This document shows positions 1 to 6,499 of a stretch of DNA of 7,252 nucleotides, one piece after another. Made by a program: the position numbers and the translations under genes. Every line of letters starts with the position of its first letter. Positions within the stretch are counted from its first letter, which is position 1. The notes under the pieces are model-generated. The model did no database searches. It saw only the letters and a list, made by a program, of their open reading frames with translations, and had not been told where the DNA came from. Origin of the DNA: Lentimicrobium sp. (GTDB lineage Bacteria; Bacteroidota; Bacteroidia; Bacteroidales; Lentimicrobiaceae). The stretch covers positions 1 to 7,252 of the forward strand of contig JAAXUD010000132.1 in the NCBI GenBank assembly GCA_013336205.1, given 5' to 3'.

Positions 1-1547
1 CCCATGGCCAGTATCTTTCGTGTATCCACCGGATCGATAATGCCGTCGTCCCACAAGCGGGCGGTACTGTAGTAAGCCGAGCCTTCTTCTTCATATTTCG
101 ACAATATCGAATTCCTGAGTTCTTCTCTTTCATTATCAGGAAGGATTTTGCCTTTCGCACGAAGCTGGTCTTCTTTTACGGTGATAAGCACGCCGGCTGC
201 CTGTTCGCCACCCATCACCGATATTTTGGAGTTGGGCCACATAAACAACAACCTGGGTTCATAAGCACGGCCGGCCATGGCGTAATTACCGGCACCGAAT
301 GATCCGCCGAAAACCACTGTAAACTTAGGCACCCGTGCATTGGCTACTGCATGCACCAATTTGGCGCCGTCGCGGGCAATGCCACGGCGTTCATATTCAC
401 GGCCTACAATGAAACCGGTGATGTTTTGCAAAAACAGGATAGGAACCTTACGGGAAGTGCAGAGTTCAATAAAATGGGCACCTTTTAGTGCGGTTTCACC
501 AAACAGCACGCCATTGTTGGCCAGAATCCCCACCGGGAAGCCCATGATGTGCGCAAAACCGGTGGTAAGGGTAGGGGCGTAGCGGGCCTTAAATTCATGG
601 AAACGGCTGCCGTCAACAATCCGGGCAATGATTTCTTTCGAGTCAACCGGTTTGCGGAGATCCAGCGGTGCAATTCCGTAAAGTTCTTCGGGATTATAAA
701 AAGGTTCTTCGATGGGTTGCAGGTCGAGCGGCTGACGGTCAGCGGGTTTAAAAGTGCGGAAAATATCGCGGCAGATGCGGATGGCATGCTGGTCATTTTC
801 AGCCAGGTGGTCGGCTACGCCGGAAATACTGGTGTGCACATCAGCGCCACCCAATTCTTCAGCCGTGACTTCTTCGCCGGTGGCTGCTTTTACGAGTGGA
901 GGGCCGCCAATGAAAATGGTGCCCTGGTTACGTACGATGATCGTTTCATCGCTCATAGCCGGCACATACGCGCCACCAGCAGTGCAGGAGCCCATCACAA
1001 TGGCGATCTGCGGAATGCCTTCGGCCGACATGCGCGCCTGGTTAAAGAAAAATCGTCCAAAATCGTATTTATCCGGGAAAACCTTCGCCTGTTCGGGCAG
1101 AAAAACCCCTCCGGAATCCACCATATACACACAGGGAAGGTGGTTTTCCATGGCAATTTCCTGGGCCCTGACATGTTTTTTGATGGTCTCCTCCACATAG
1201 GTCCCCCCTTTGACTGTCGCATCATTGGCCACAATCATGGCTTCCCGGCCATGAATTACGCCAATACCGGTGACTATGCCAGCCGATGGGAATTCATTGT
1301 TGTGAATACCATTGGCAGCCATCGTGGATAGTTCGAGGAAAGGAGTATTGGGATCCACCAGCAGATCAATCCGTTCGCGGGCAAGCAGTTTACCACGCTC
1401 TTTGTGTTTTTGAACGGCCGAAGCCGGGGCTCCGTGAATGGTATCGGAAAGGCGCTGGCGGAAATTGCCTAACAATTGCCGGTAAGCTTCCAGGTTTGCC
1501 CTGAACTCCGGAGAATTGGTGTCGGTTTTTGATTCGATGCGATACAA
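1..1547 (-). CDS. mccB: Methylcrotonoyl-CoA carboxylase-type carboxyltransferase (beta) subunit, cut by the left edge
   Basis: Carboxyltransferase subunit of a biotin-dependent acyl-CoA carboxylase; the family moves the carboxyl group from carboxybiotin to an acyl-CoA in the cytoplasm, here most likely 3-methylcrotonoyl-CoA in leucine degradation. The reading frame is open for 515 codons and leaves the window; the family is about 535 residues, so only about 20 C-terminal residues are missing. Two crotonase-fold halves are visible: the first has [10 protein letters not shown] (108-117) and [16 protein letters not shown] (186-201), the second LFLQNITGF (371-379), [11 protein letters not shown] (414-424) and MGGEQAAGV (445-453), the glycine-rich acyl-CoA/biotin and oxyanion-hole regions. 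There is no ATG near the N-terminus: TAA at 1560-1562 closes the frame and the first internal ATG is codon 76. I chose TTG at 1547 because it puts SPEF at residues 12-15, as I remember for MCC beta subunits; ATT at 1550 is also possible. The biotin-carrying alpha subunit is not in the window. A related acyl-CoA carboxylase (for example geranyl-CoA) cannot be excluded. Confidence 0.87.
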   Translation of the reverse strand, partial: MYRIESKTDTNSPEFRANLEAYRQLLGNFRQRLSDTIHGAPASAVQKHKERGKLLARERIDLLVDPNTPFLELSTMAANGIHNNEFPSAGIVTGIGVIHGREAMIVANDATVKGGTYVEETIKKHVRAQEIAMENHLPCVYMVDSGGVFLPEQAKVFPDKYDFGRFFFNQARMSAEGIPQIAIVMGSCTAGGAYVPAMSDETIIVRNQGTIFIGGPPLVKAATGEEVTAEELGGADVHTSISGVADHLAENDQHAIRICRDIFRTFKPADRQPLDLQPIEEPFYNPEELYGIAPLDLRKPVDSKEIIARIVDGSRFHEFKARYAPTLTTGFAHIMGFPVGILANNGVLFGETALKGAHFIELCTSRKVPILFLQNITGFIVGREYERRGIARDGAKLVHAVANARVPKFTVVFGGSFGAGNYAMAGRAYEPRLLFMWPNSKISVMGGEQAAGVLITVKEDQLRAKGKILPDNEREELRNSILSKYEEEGSAYYSTARLWDDGIIDPVDTRKILAM

Positions 1548-1587
1548 AATGATAGAAATTTAGAGAAACATGAAGCTGTATGTCATG

Positions 1588-1618
1588 CTAAGATAAAAAT
1601 TTCCGGCGACAGAGCAAA
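1588..1618 (-). promoter_or_regulatory. Bacteroidota-type promoter for the carboxylase gene
   Basis: On the minus strand a TTTG (1615-1618) is followed after exactly 19 bases by TATCTTAG (1588-1595), a 7-of-8 match to the Bacteroidota -7 box TAnnTTTG with the expected -33 spacing. Transcription would begin near 1581-1584, giving a leader of about 35 bases before the proposed TTG start at 1547. This supports a start close to 1547 and argues against a much longer N-terminus. It is a prediction from motif and spacing only. Confidence 0.5.
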
Positions 1619-1717
1619 TAAACGCCGAAATTAAGCGGGATGTTCAGGCACTGGAATTCCACCTGCAAATATTACATTGCTTTTTTACCTGAGGAGTTTA
1701 GGCGGTTTTTTAAAATA

Positions 1718-1756
1718 TTTATGTATATTTTCAATACAACTTTAAATATACATAAA
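1718..1756. repeat. Perfect 13-bp inverted repeat with 13-base spacer
   Basis: TTTATGTATATTT (1718-1730) and its exact reverse complement AAATATACATAAA (1744-1756) flank a 13-base spacer. The half-site centres are 26 bp apart, about two and a half helical turns. The element lies about 100 bases upstream of the predicted carboxylase promoter and 125 bases beyond the hydrolase stop. No T-tract suited to a terminator follows in either direction, so a regulator-binding dyad or an AT-rich cruciform is more likely. The regulator is unknown. Confidence 0.5.
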
Positions 1757-1830
1757 AATCCACTTTCAAAGAGAGGTAGAAGCGGATGTATTGGAAATGG
1801 CATTCAATACCAGGTGCTAAATGTCTGAAG

Positions 1831-1846
1831 AAAAAGCGCCCTTTTT
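1831..1846 (-). terminator. Weak Rho-independent terminator-like hairpin after the MBL hydrolase gene
   Basis: On the minus strand, 34 bases past the hydrolase stop codon, AAAAAG-GGCG-CTTTTT forms a six-pair stem with a four-base loop, and the T-rich arm continues into CTT. The A-rich and T-rich arms also make it symmetric enough to act from the plus strand. The stem has only one G-C pair next to the loop, so termination may be modest. Confidence 0.4.
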
Positions 1847-1880
1847 TTTATCCAATGATCTGGTTTTATAAAGAATATAA

Positions 1881-2732
1881 TCAGGATTGTGATAACAGGT
1901 CTGCAGCCTTAAATACCTTATCCACCTTAATCCCCTTTTCTGTCCGAACAAGCGTACAGCATTCGGTATAAAGGTCATGCTCAAAAAACAACACGTAACC
2001 TTTGTCCACCGCTTCTTCCAGAAAGGATTCCTTTTCATCTAAAGTAATCAGCGGGCGGGTATCATAACTCATTACCCAGGGAAGGGGAAGATGGGCTGCT
2101 GTAGGCAAAAGGTCGCTGGTAAACACAATGGTTTTGCCTTTGTATTTGATAAACGGAATGGCCTGTCCGTCGGTATGTCCGTTGAAAAAACGCACTTCAA
2201 TGCCCGGAAAAAGTTCGCCGGGATAATCAAACAGTTTTAACCGGCCACTTTCTTCAATAGGTTTTATGTTTTCTTTCAGGAAGGAGGCGCTTTCGCGACG
2301 ATTGGCATGCATGGCCCATTCCCACTGGGCGGCACTGATCCAGTACGTCGCATTAGGGAACACGGTTTCAAATCCGCTGCGGTCGGGGGTGTATTTAACG
2401 CTTCCTCCCGCATGGTCGAAATGCAGGTGGGTGAGAAACATATCGGTGATATCTTCGGGTTTGTAACCCACTGCTGCCAGCGATTTTATAAGCGTGTCAT
2501 CTCCGTTCAGGTCGTAGTGGCTGAAAAACTTCTCACTCTGCTTGTCTCCAATACCATTATTGATCAGGATAATGCGATTTTCATCCACCACCAGCAGGCA
2601 GCGCATGGTAAGGTTAATCAGGTTGTTTTCATCGGCAGGGTAATGCTTGCTCCACAATGATTTGGGTACCACGCCAAACATAGCGCCACCATCGAGCTTA
2701 AAGTTACCGGTGGGAATCGCGTATAATTGCAT
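1881..2732 (-). CDS. MBL-fold metallo-hydrolase
   Basis: A 283-residue cytoplasmic protein of the metallo-beta-lactamase superfamily; members hydrolyse lactones, thioesters, phosphodiesters or similar bonds with two metal ions. All ligands can be placed: the HLHFDH motif at 102-107 (H102, H104, D106, H107), H186 in GHTDGQ, the bridging D207 in TSDLLP, and H252 in FEHD. The N-terminal part (DGGAMFGVVPKSLW, 14-27) resembles the lactonase-like branch (YtnP or AHL lactonase type) common in Bacteroidota. The segment before the metal motif reads NNGIGDK (58-64) where many relatives have DTG. There is no signal peptide. It starts at ATG 2732 with no clear Shine-Dalgarno sequence. It is transcribed toward the carboxylase gene but 333 bases from it, with a hairpin between, so it is probably a separate unit. 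The substrate cannot be told from sequence. Confidence 0.9.
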   Translation of the reverse strand: MQLYAIPTGNFKLDGGAMFGVVPKSLWSKHYPADENNLINLTMRCLLVVDENRIILINNGIGDKQSEKFFSHYDLNGDDTLIKSLAAVGYKPEDITDMFLTHLHFDHAGGSVKYTPDRSGFETVFPNATYWISAAQWEWAMHANRRESASFLKENIKPIEESGRLKLFDYPGELFPGIEVRFFNGHTDGQAIPFIKYKGKTIVFTSDLLPTAAHLPLPWVMSYDTRPLITLDEKESFLEEAVDKGYVLFFEHDLYTECCTLVRTEKGIKVDKVFKAADLLSQS

Positions 2733-2967
2733 AAAATTCTTACTTTAGCCTGTTAAACAAGAGAGAGGGCGGTTTTGTTGGTGGAAAATAGACCCATTTT
2801 GTTAAAGACTCACACCTGCTGCTTGTTGCAAACAGGCAGGCAAAGACATAAATTATTGTAAATAATCTCACCCATCTAAAAAAAACACTTTTCGCACATA
2901 GGTGTTTAGAATGATAAATTGTGAATTCTTGCCTCCTTTCGTGAGATAATTTTTAAACATACTCATT
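2733..2967. other. Divergent intergenic region between MBL hydrolase and C26-like gene
   Basis: This 235-base spacer must hold the promoters of both divergent genes. I could not assign either with confidence: upstream of the plus-strand gene, TAATTTTT (2946-2953) resembles a -7 box but lacks a well-spaced -33 element. Neither start has a Shine-Dalgarno sequence, which is usual in Bacteroidota. It also contains one copy of a dispersed 19-bp repeat (2782-2800), an imperfect GC-rich dyad near 2815-2840, and a short AT dyad, ATTATT/AATAAT, at 2852-2866. Confidence 0.5.
2782..2800 (+). repeat. Dispersed intergenic repeat, copy 1
   Basis: TGGNNAATAGACCCATTTT occurs here and again at 6481-6499 in the same orientation, 17 of 19 bases identical, with the last 14 identical without interruption. 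Both copies lie between genes. This copy is 50-68 bases upstream of the MBL hydrolase start, within its likely promoter region. Function unknown. Confidence 0.5.
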
Positions 2968-4062
2968 ATGAAGAAAACAGCAATTGGTCTCCTGGTGATT
3001 CTGCTCAGTATTTCGCTTTCGGCCCAGCAATATTTCGGAACACCGGCAGCTGAAGGGCACCGGAGCATTGTGCTTATGAATCCCACCCTAAATAATCTGA
3101 AAACGGTTTTTTACCTGATCGATAATCAGATTTTCCCTTTGCCGGATGATTATAACCTTGTAGGATTTTTTCACAAATCGCAGGGATATAATTTTCAGCA
3201 ATCGGTTGATTTCATAAAAGAATCAGGCCGGGGAAATGTTTTCCTGCATGCTTGTGGTGATCAGATTGGCATGACTGTTTATGGTGATAATCCCTGCAGC
3301 GATGATTACCGCCAGGTCTTTTCCGGTTCGGATGGAATAATATTCTTTGGCGGACCCGATATTCCGCCTGCCATTTATGGTGAGGAAACAAATCTGCTCA
3401 CGGAAATAACCGATTACCACCGCCACACCTTTGAAGCTTCTTTTCTTTTCCATCTGCTTGGCGGATATCAGGACGAAAACTATGCACCATTGCTGGAGCA
3501 GAAACCGGAGTATAAAATCCTTGGCATCTGCCTGGGTATGCAAACCATGAATGTGGCCACCGGAGGAACCCTTGTACAGGATATTCCCACAGAAACTTAC
3601 AGCCAGAGAACCGCAGAACAGGTTTTGGCGGCTGACACCGATGCCCGTCACCGCAATTACAACAACAACTTTGGCACCGATGACGAAGAAATCTGGGGAC
3701 ATTTTCACAGGATAAATATTCTGCTTCCCGATCGGCTTCAGCCGTTTTTAAATGGGTCGGATAAGAATCCGGTGGTACTCAGCAGTCACCACCAGGCAGC
3801 CGGGCGCATTGGCAAAGGCCTGTTGGTTGCCGCTACCAGTATGGATGGAAAAATTGTGGAAGCATTGGTGCATGAAAAGTATCCGAATGTAACCGGGTTT
3901 CAGTTTCACCCCGAACCGCCATTTCTATATCAGCAGGAAAATAAACTTCATCTTGTCCCGGGGCAACCTGCAAAAGATTCATTCATTGATCTTTACGGTG
4001 GATCGAAAGGCGAAACCTTTAACAGGAATATCTGGAAATGGATGGTATTGAACCTGAAATAG
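2968..4062 (+). CDS. Exported class I glutamine amidotransferase-like protein (peptidase C26, gamma-glutamyl hydrolase type)
   Basis: A 364-residue protein with a Sec signal peptide: lysines at 2-3, a hydrophobic core at 5-16 and a likely signal peptidase I site after LSA (18), leaving an N-terminal glutamine. No lipobox is present, so it should be periplasmic or secreted. The mature part is a class I amidotransferase fold of the PuuD/C26 group: GGPDIPPAIYGEE (128-140) matches the family's GGxDxxPxxYGE block; the nucleophile is C188 in ILGICLGMQTMNVATGGTLVQDI (184-206); SSHHQA (272-277) matches the HHQ block; and H314 and E316 in GFQFHPE complete the triad. PuuD-like enzymes cleave gamma-glutamyl bonds such as gamma-glutamyl-GABA, but they are cytoplasmic, and here the usual GICRG is GICLG. 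The real substrate is unknown; exported gamma-glutamyl peptides or polyglutamate are guesses. It is divergent from the hydrolase gene and convergent with buk, so it is transcribed alone. Confidence 0.88.
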   Translation: MKKTAIGLLVILLSISLSAQQYFGTPAAEGHRSIVLMNPTLNNLKTVFYLIDNQIFPLPDDYNLVGFFHKSQGYNFQQSVDFIKESGRGNVFLHACGDQIGMTVYGDNPCSDDYRQVFSGSDGIIFFGGPDIPPAIYGEETNLLTEITDYHRHTFEASFLFHLLGGYQDENYAPLLEQKPEYKILGICLGMQTMNVATGGTLVQDIPTETYSQRTAEQVLAADTDARHRNYNNNFGTDDEEIWGHFHRINILLPDRLQPFLNGSDKNPVVLSSHHQAAGRIGKGLLVAATSMDGKIVEALVHEKYPNVTGFQFHPEPPFLYQQENKLHLVPGQPAKDSFIDLYGGSKGETFNRNIWKWMVLNLK

Positions 4063-4092
4063 AACAGAGAAACACTTGTGCCAAAAATCTGA

Positions 4093-4225
4093 TTTTGAAC
4101 TTTATACCCCGCCTGCCGGCGGGCAGGTTTGAGCTTTGAACTTTATACTTTGAGCCCGCCGCCTCTCCGTTATGTCGGGTAAACTTTGAGCTTTGAACTT
4201 TGAGCTTTGAACTTTTTACTTTGAG
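4093..4225. repeat. Heptanucleotide tandem repeats (CTTTGAR) in three blocks
   Basis: The clearest block, 4184-4225, is six consecutive 7-bp units: CTTTGAG, CTTTGAA, CTTTGAG, CTTTGAA, CTTTTTA, CTTTGAG. A second block at 4127-4154 has four units (GTTTGAG, CTTTGAA, CTTTATA, CTTTGAG) and is followed by CCCGCC. A remnant at 4093-4106 (TTTTGAA, CTTTATA) is followed by CCCCGCC. The blocks fill the 169-base space between two convergent genes and stop seven bases before the last base of buk. A period of seven suggests slipped-strand growth of non-coding DNA rather than coding or clearly regulatory sequence. Confidence 0.8.
4112..4127 (+). terminator. GC-rich palindrome, possible terminator of the C26-like gene
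   Basis: CCTGCC-GGCG-GGCAGG is a perfect six-pair stem with a four-base loop, 50 bases past the plus-strand stop codon, followed by TTTGAGCTTTG on the plus strand. The T-run is short, so termination would be imperfect; read from the buk side it is followed by GGGGTATAAAG, which is poorer. Its position inside heptamer repeats means it could equally be part of a repeat element. Confidence 0.35.
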
Positions 4226-4231
4226 CTTGAC

Positions 4232-5308
4232 CTACCGATATTCCTTCACCTCCACTTCACCTTTCAGCACCATCAATCCATTGATTGCCAGCGCCCTCAT
4301 CTCATCCTCGCCGGGATAAACATGCACCGGCGCAATTTTGTAAACACGCTCAATAACCTGGTTCACAAACCATTTGCCATGAGCGATACCCCCTGTGATC
4401 AGGATCCCGTCCACGTCGCCTTTAAGCACAGTACTCATGGCCCCAATAGCCTTAGCTACCTGGTAAGCCATGGCTTCAAAGATAAATTTAGCATACTCAT
4501 CACCGGCCTCAGCACGTTTTTCAACTTCAAAAGCACTGTTGGTGCCCAAAAAGGCGGTCATGCCACCTTTACCTTTGATCATCTGAAGCAGCTCTTTCTG
4601 CGTGAATTTGCCACTGAAACAAGCGCGGACCAGGTCTGCGGCAGGCAGGGTTCCACTGCGCTCAGGCGAAAAAGGGCCTTCGCCGTCAAGCGCCTGGTTT
4701 ACATCAACCACCAGTCCCTTCCTGTGTGCGCCTACGCTGATTCCTCCGCCAAGGTGAACCACAATCAGGTTCAGATCTTCATACTTGCGCATGATCGACT
4801 TGGCATGCTGACGTGCGGTAGCCTTCTGATTCAAGGCATGGAAAATAGATTTACGGGCAAATTCAGGATGTCCGGAAACGCGGGCGTGGGGCTCCAGTTC
4901 ATCAACTACCACCGGATCGGCAATAAATGCCCGGGCATTGGGGAGGCTTTTGGCAATATCATCGGCAATAAAACCACCAAGATTACTGGCATGCTCGCCC
5001 ATAGGACTGTTGACCATGTCGTGCTTCATGATTTCATTTACCTCGTAAACACCTGAGGGTATCGGCTTGGTAAGTCCGCCCCGGCCAACTACGGCACGAA
5101 TGCTATCCATTTCGATACCAGCTTCTTCCAGTTGTTTGTAGATAATCTCCTTGCGAAATGCGTATTGATCCGTTATCTTGTCAAACTTTGAAAGTTCTTC
5201 AGCTGAATGGGCAATGGTGCGGACAAAAATCGGGTTGGCACCGCTGAAAACAGCAATTTTGGTTGACGTTGATCCCGGATTAATCGCCAGGATGCGGAGT
5301 TCTTCCAT
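4232..5308 (-). CDS. buk: Butyrate kinase
   Basis: Catalyses butyryl phosphate + ADP to butyrate + ATP, the ATP-yielding last step of butyrate or branched-chain fatty acid production, in the cytoplasm. The 358 residues match the usual length of about 355. ASKHA-fold (acetokinase family) motifs appear in order: the phosphate-binding INPGSTSTKIAVF (9-21), VVGRGG (73-78), HLGGGISVG (185-193), the strongly family-specific DGEGPFSPERSG (208-219), the adenosine-region ITGGIAHGK (304-312) and PGEDEMRALA (332-341). These separate it from acetate kinase, which is longer. It starts at ATG 5308 behind an A-rich leader (AAAAGAAT) without a real Shine-Dalgarno, 24 bases after the ptb stop, so it is very likely co-transcribed and perhaps translationally linked. 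Bacteroidota kinases of this type often also accept isobutyrate or isovalerate, so the true substrate may be branched. Confidence 0.95.
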   Translation of the reverse strand: MEELRILAINPGSTSTKIAVFSGANPIFVRTIAHSAEELSKFDKITDQYAFRKEIIYKQLEEAGIEMDSIRAVVGRGGLTKPIPSGVYEVNEIMKHDMVNSPMGEHASNLGGFIADDIAKSLPNARAFIADPVVVDELEPHARVSGHPEFARKSIFHALNQKATARQHAKSIMRKYEDLNLIVVHLGGGISVGAHRKGLVVDVNQALDGEGPFSPERSGTLPAADLVRACFSGKFTQKELLQMIKGKGGMTAFLGTNSAFEVEKRAEAGDEYAKFIFEAMAYQVAKAIGAMSTVLKGDVDGILITGGIAHGKWFVNQVIERVYKIAPVHVYPGEDEMRALAINGLMVLKGEVEVKEYR

Positions 5309-5332
5309 ATTCTTTTGTTTTGAAAGTTTGGA

Positions 5333-6238
5333 TTACTTCGCGATCAGCGCAGCCAGGGCTATGCTGTATAGTTTGGTTTGAGCACTGTCGCCACGTGACG
5401 AAAGCACACAGGGAACACGTCCACCTGCAACAAAAGCGCCAAGCTCAGCTCCTGCAAGTTTGGTATTCGTTTTGTAAAAAATATTGCCAGCCTCAATATT
5501 CGGGAACAACAGGCAATCGGCATCTCCGGCCACCGGGCCCGAAAGTTTTTTAATTTCAGCTGATTCTTTATCAATGGCAGCATCCAAAGCCAGTGGTCCA
5601 TCAACAAAGGCGCCGGTAATCTGACCGCGGTCAGCCATTTTCGACAACAAAGCTGCATCAACGCAGGATGGCATGCCGGCCAGCACCTGCTCAGAGGCAG
5701 TTACAACCGCAACTTTAGGCTTTTCGATTCCAAGCGCTTTTGCTGTGGCAACCAGGTAATTCAGAATGGCTACTTTTTGTTTGAATTCAGGAAGTGGAAT
5801 AATGGCAACATCGCCCACGATCAGCAATTTGTGATAAAGAGGGTTTTCGATAACAGTCACATGACTAAGAACTGCGCCCGGATCCATAAGCCCGGTTTCT
5901 TTATTCAGGATAGCTTTCATGTATTTGTCCGTACTTACCAATCCCTTCATCAGCAACTCGCCCTGACCGTCATTAATAAGCTTAACAGCAACTACAGCAG
6001 CTTTGCTTTCGTTGGGTTCATGAACCAGTTTGAACTTGCCCGGATCAACGCCCAGCTGGGTACAAACCTTACGCATTGTCTCTTCATCCCCAACAAGAAT
6101 GCCATCAATAATTCCCTTGTCAACCGCTTCGCTTACAGCTTCAATGGTGTGAGAATCATTTGCATAAGCCGCTACCAGCCTTTTTTTTGTTTTTGATTTA
6201 AGGACTTCAAACATCTGGTCCAGTTTGGTAATTGCCAT
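5333..6238 (-). CDS. ptb: Phosphate butyryltransferase
   Basis: Exchanges CoA for phosphate on butyryl-CoA (or related acyl-CoAs), making the acyl phosphate that butyrate kinase then uses; cytoplasmic. The 301-residue length is normal for Ptb and shorter than phosphate acetyltransferase. Pta/Ptb-fold motifs visible: LMKGLVSTDKYMKAIL (96-111), LSHVTVIE (124-131), DGPLALDAAI (213-222), DCLLFPNIEAGNIFYK (241-256) and the conserved C-terminal VLSSRGDSAQTKLYS (278-292). The ATG at 6238 is supported by GGAGG four bases upstream, the best ribosome-binding site in the window. It is the first gene of the two-gene ptb-buk operon. Neighbouring genes do not include the crotonase, acyl-CoA dehydrogenase or thiolase of butyrate synthesis, so the acyl-CoA source (sugar, or valine/leucine/isoleucine) is not shown here. 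Confidence 0.95.
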   Translation of the reverse strand: MAITKLDQMFEVLKSKTKKRLVAAYANDSHTIEAVSEAVDKGIIDGILVGDEETMRKVCTQLGVDPGKFKLVHEPNESKAAVVAVKLINDGQGELLMKGLVSTDKYMKAILNKETGLMDPGAVLSHVTVIENPLYHKLLIVGDVAIIPLPEFKQKVAILNYLVATAKALGIEKPKVAVVTASEQVLAGMPSCVDAALLSKMADRGQITGAFVDGPLALDAAIDKESAEIKKLSGPVAGDADCLLFPNIEAGNIFYKTNTKLAGAELGAFVAGGRVPCVLSSRGDSAQTKLYSIALAALIAK

Positions 6239-6242
6239 TTTG

Positions 6243-6247
6243 CCTCC
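6243..6247 (-). promoter_or_regulatory. Ribosome-binding site of ptb
   Basis: GGAGG on the minus strand ends four bases before the ATG at 6238. It is worth noting because the other starts in the window lack a Shine-Dalgarno sequence; it fixes the ptb start and suggests stronger translation of the operon's first gene. Confidence 0.7.
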
Positions 6248-6315
6248 GAAATTTTATTGTGGGTTGGTTTTATAAATATCTTGATTATGCGATACTTGCA
6301 TTGAATTTGCTGGTG

Positions 6316-6323
6316 CAAAATTA
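6316..6323 (-). promoter_or_regulatory. Candidate -7 box of the ptb-buk promoter
   Basis: TAATTTTG on the minus strand is an exact match to the Bacteroidota -7 consensus TAnnTTTG. Transcription would start near 6309-6312, giving a leader of about 70 bases before ptb. The -33 region is poor (TTTTATGGG rather than a TTTG element), which could mean activator dependence, or that the match is by chance in AT-rich DNA. Confidence 0.38.
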
Positions 6324-6374
6324 TTAAATCTGATTTAATTACCCATAAAATAAGTGAAACACGCAGCATTTAAA

Positions 6375-6403
6375 ATTCCGGGCACTTTAGAATTATTCCG
6401 GGC
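6375..6403. repeat. Pair of 9-bp direct repeats upstream of ptb
   Basis: ATTCCGGGC occurs at 6375-6383 and 6395-6403, exactly 20 bp apart start to start, that is two turns of the helix on the same DNA face. The pair is about 55-80 bases upstream of the candidate ptb -7 box and is GC-rich inside AT-rich DNA. This is the arrangement expected of a tandem activator site, but no regulator is encoded nearby. Confidence 0.45.
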
Positions 6404-6480
6404 TGCAAGGCTACGTAAGTATAGTGTTTGAATATCAATCAGATAACCGATAGTAAACGGTTTGGCTCAGGACTAATATT

Positions 6481-6499
6481 TGGTTAATAGACCCATTTT
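6481..6499 (+). repeat. Dispersed intergenic repeat, copy 2
   Basis: Second copy of TGGNNAATAGACCCATTTT (see 2782-2800), 17 of 19 bases identical and in the same orientation. It begins 15 bases beyond the stop of the T9SS-type gene and lies about 240 bases upstream of ptb. It is followed at once by a 13-bp palindrome, CAGGAAATTCCTG (6502-6514), abutting that stop codon. Confidence 0.5.

Larger units (their letters stand above)
1548..1880. other. 333-base AT-rich spacer between hydrolase 3' end and carboxylase 5' end
   Basis: No convincing gene is present; short frames on either strand have low-complexity AT-driven translations and no recognisable family. In minus-strand order it holds the terminator-like hairpin at 1831-1846, the 13-bp inverted repeat at 1718-1756, the promoter at 1588-1618, and a nine-codon frame ATG 1586 to TAA 1560 that is in phase with the carboxylase but closed just ahead of it. 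The ATG of that small frame lies at or before the predicted transcription start, so it is probably not a leader peptide. Confidence 0.6.

Noticed and set aside
549..1331. A 260-codon open frame on the plus strand
   Set aside because: It lies antisense to the carboxylase, whose minus-strand frame has continuous family motifs over the same bases. The plus-strand translation matches no known family and is explained by codon bias of the real gene.
1560..1586. Nine-codon frame as a regulatory leader peptide for the carboxylase
   Set aside because: Its ATG coincides with or precedes the predicted transcription start, it has no run of leucine or other control codons, and no attenuator hairpin follows it.
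1788..1810. GTATTG/CAATAC inverted repeat
   Set aside because: Only six bases per arm with an 11-base spacer in AT-rich DNA; expected by chance and not followed by a T-tract.
1640..1971. Two small plus-strand frames of about 60 codons in the spacer and over the MBL hydrolase 3' end
   Set aside because: They overlap the inverted repeat and the end of a real gene, have no ribosome-binding site, and their translations look like random AT-rich sequence.
2815..2840. GC-rich dyad in the divergent spacer as a terminator or riboswitch
   Set aside because: Pairing breaks after six pairs (one a wobble), no T-tract follows, and the flanks do not resemble a known riboswitch.
4322..5056. A 244-codon open frame on the plus strand
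   Set aside because: It is antisense to butyrate kinase, which has every family motif over this stretch; the translation looks like a shadow with no recognisable domain.
6445..6462. AACCG/CGGTT hairpin upstream of ptb
   Set aside because: A five-pair stem with an eight-base loop is too weak and too common to support a function.
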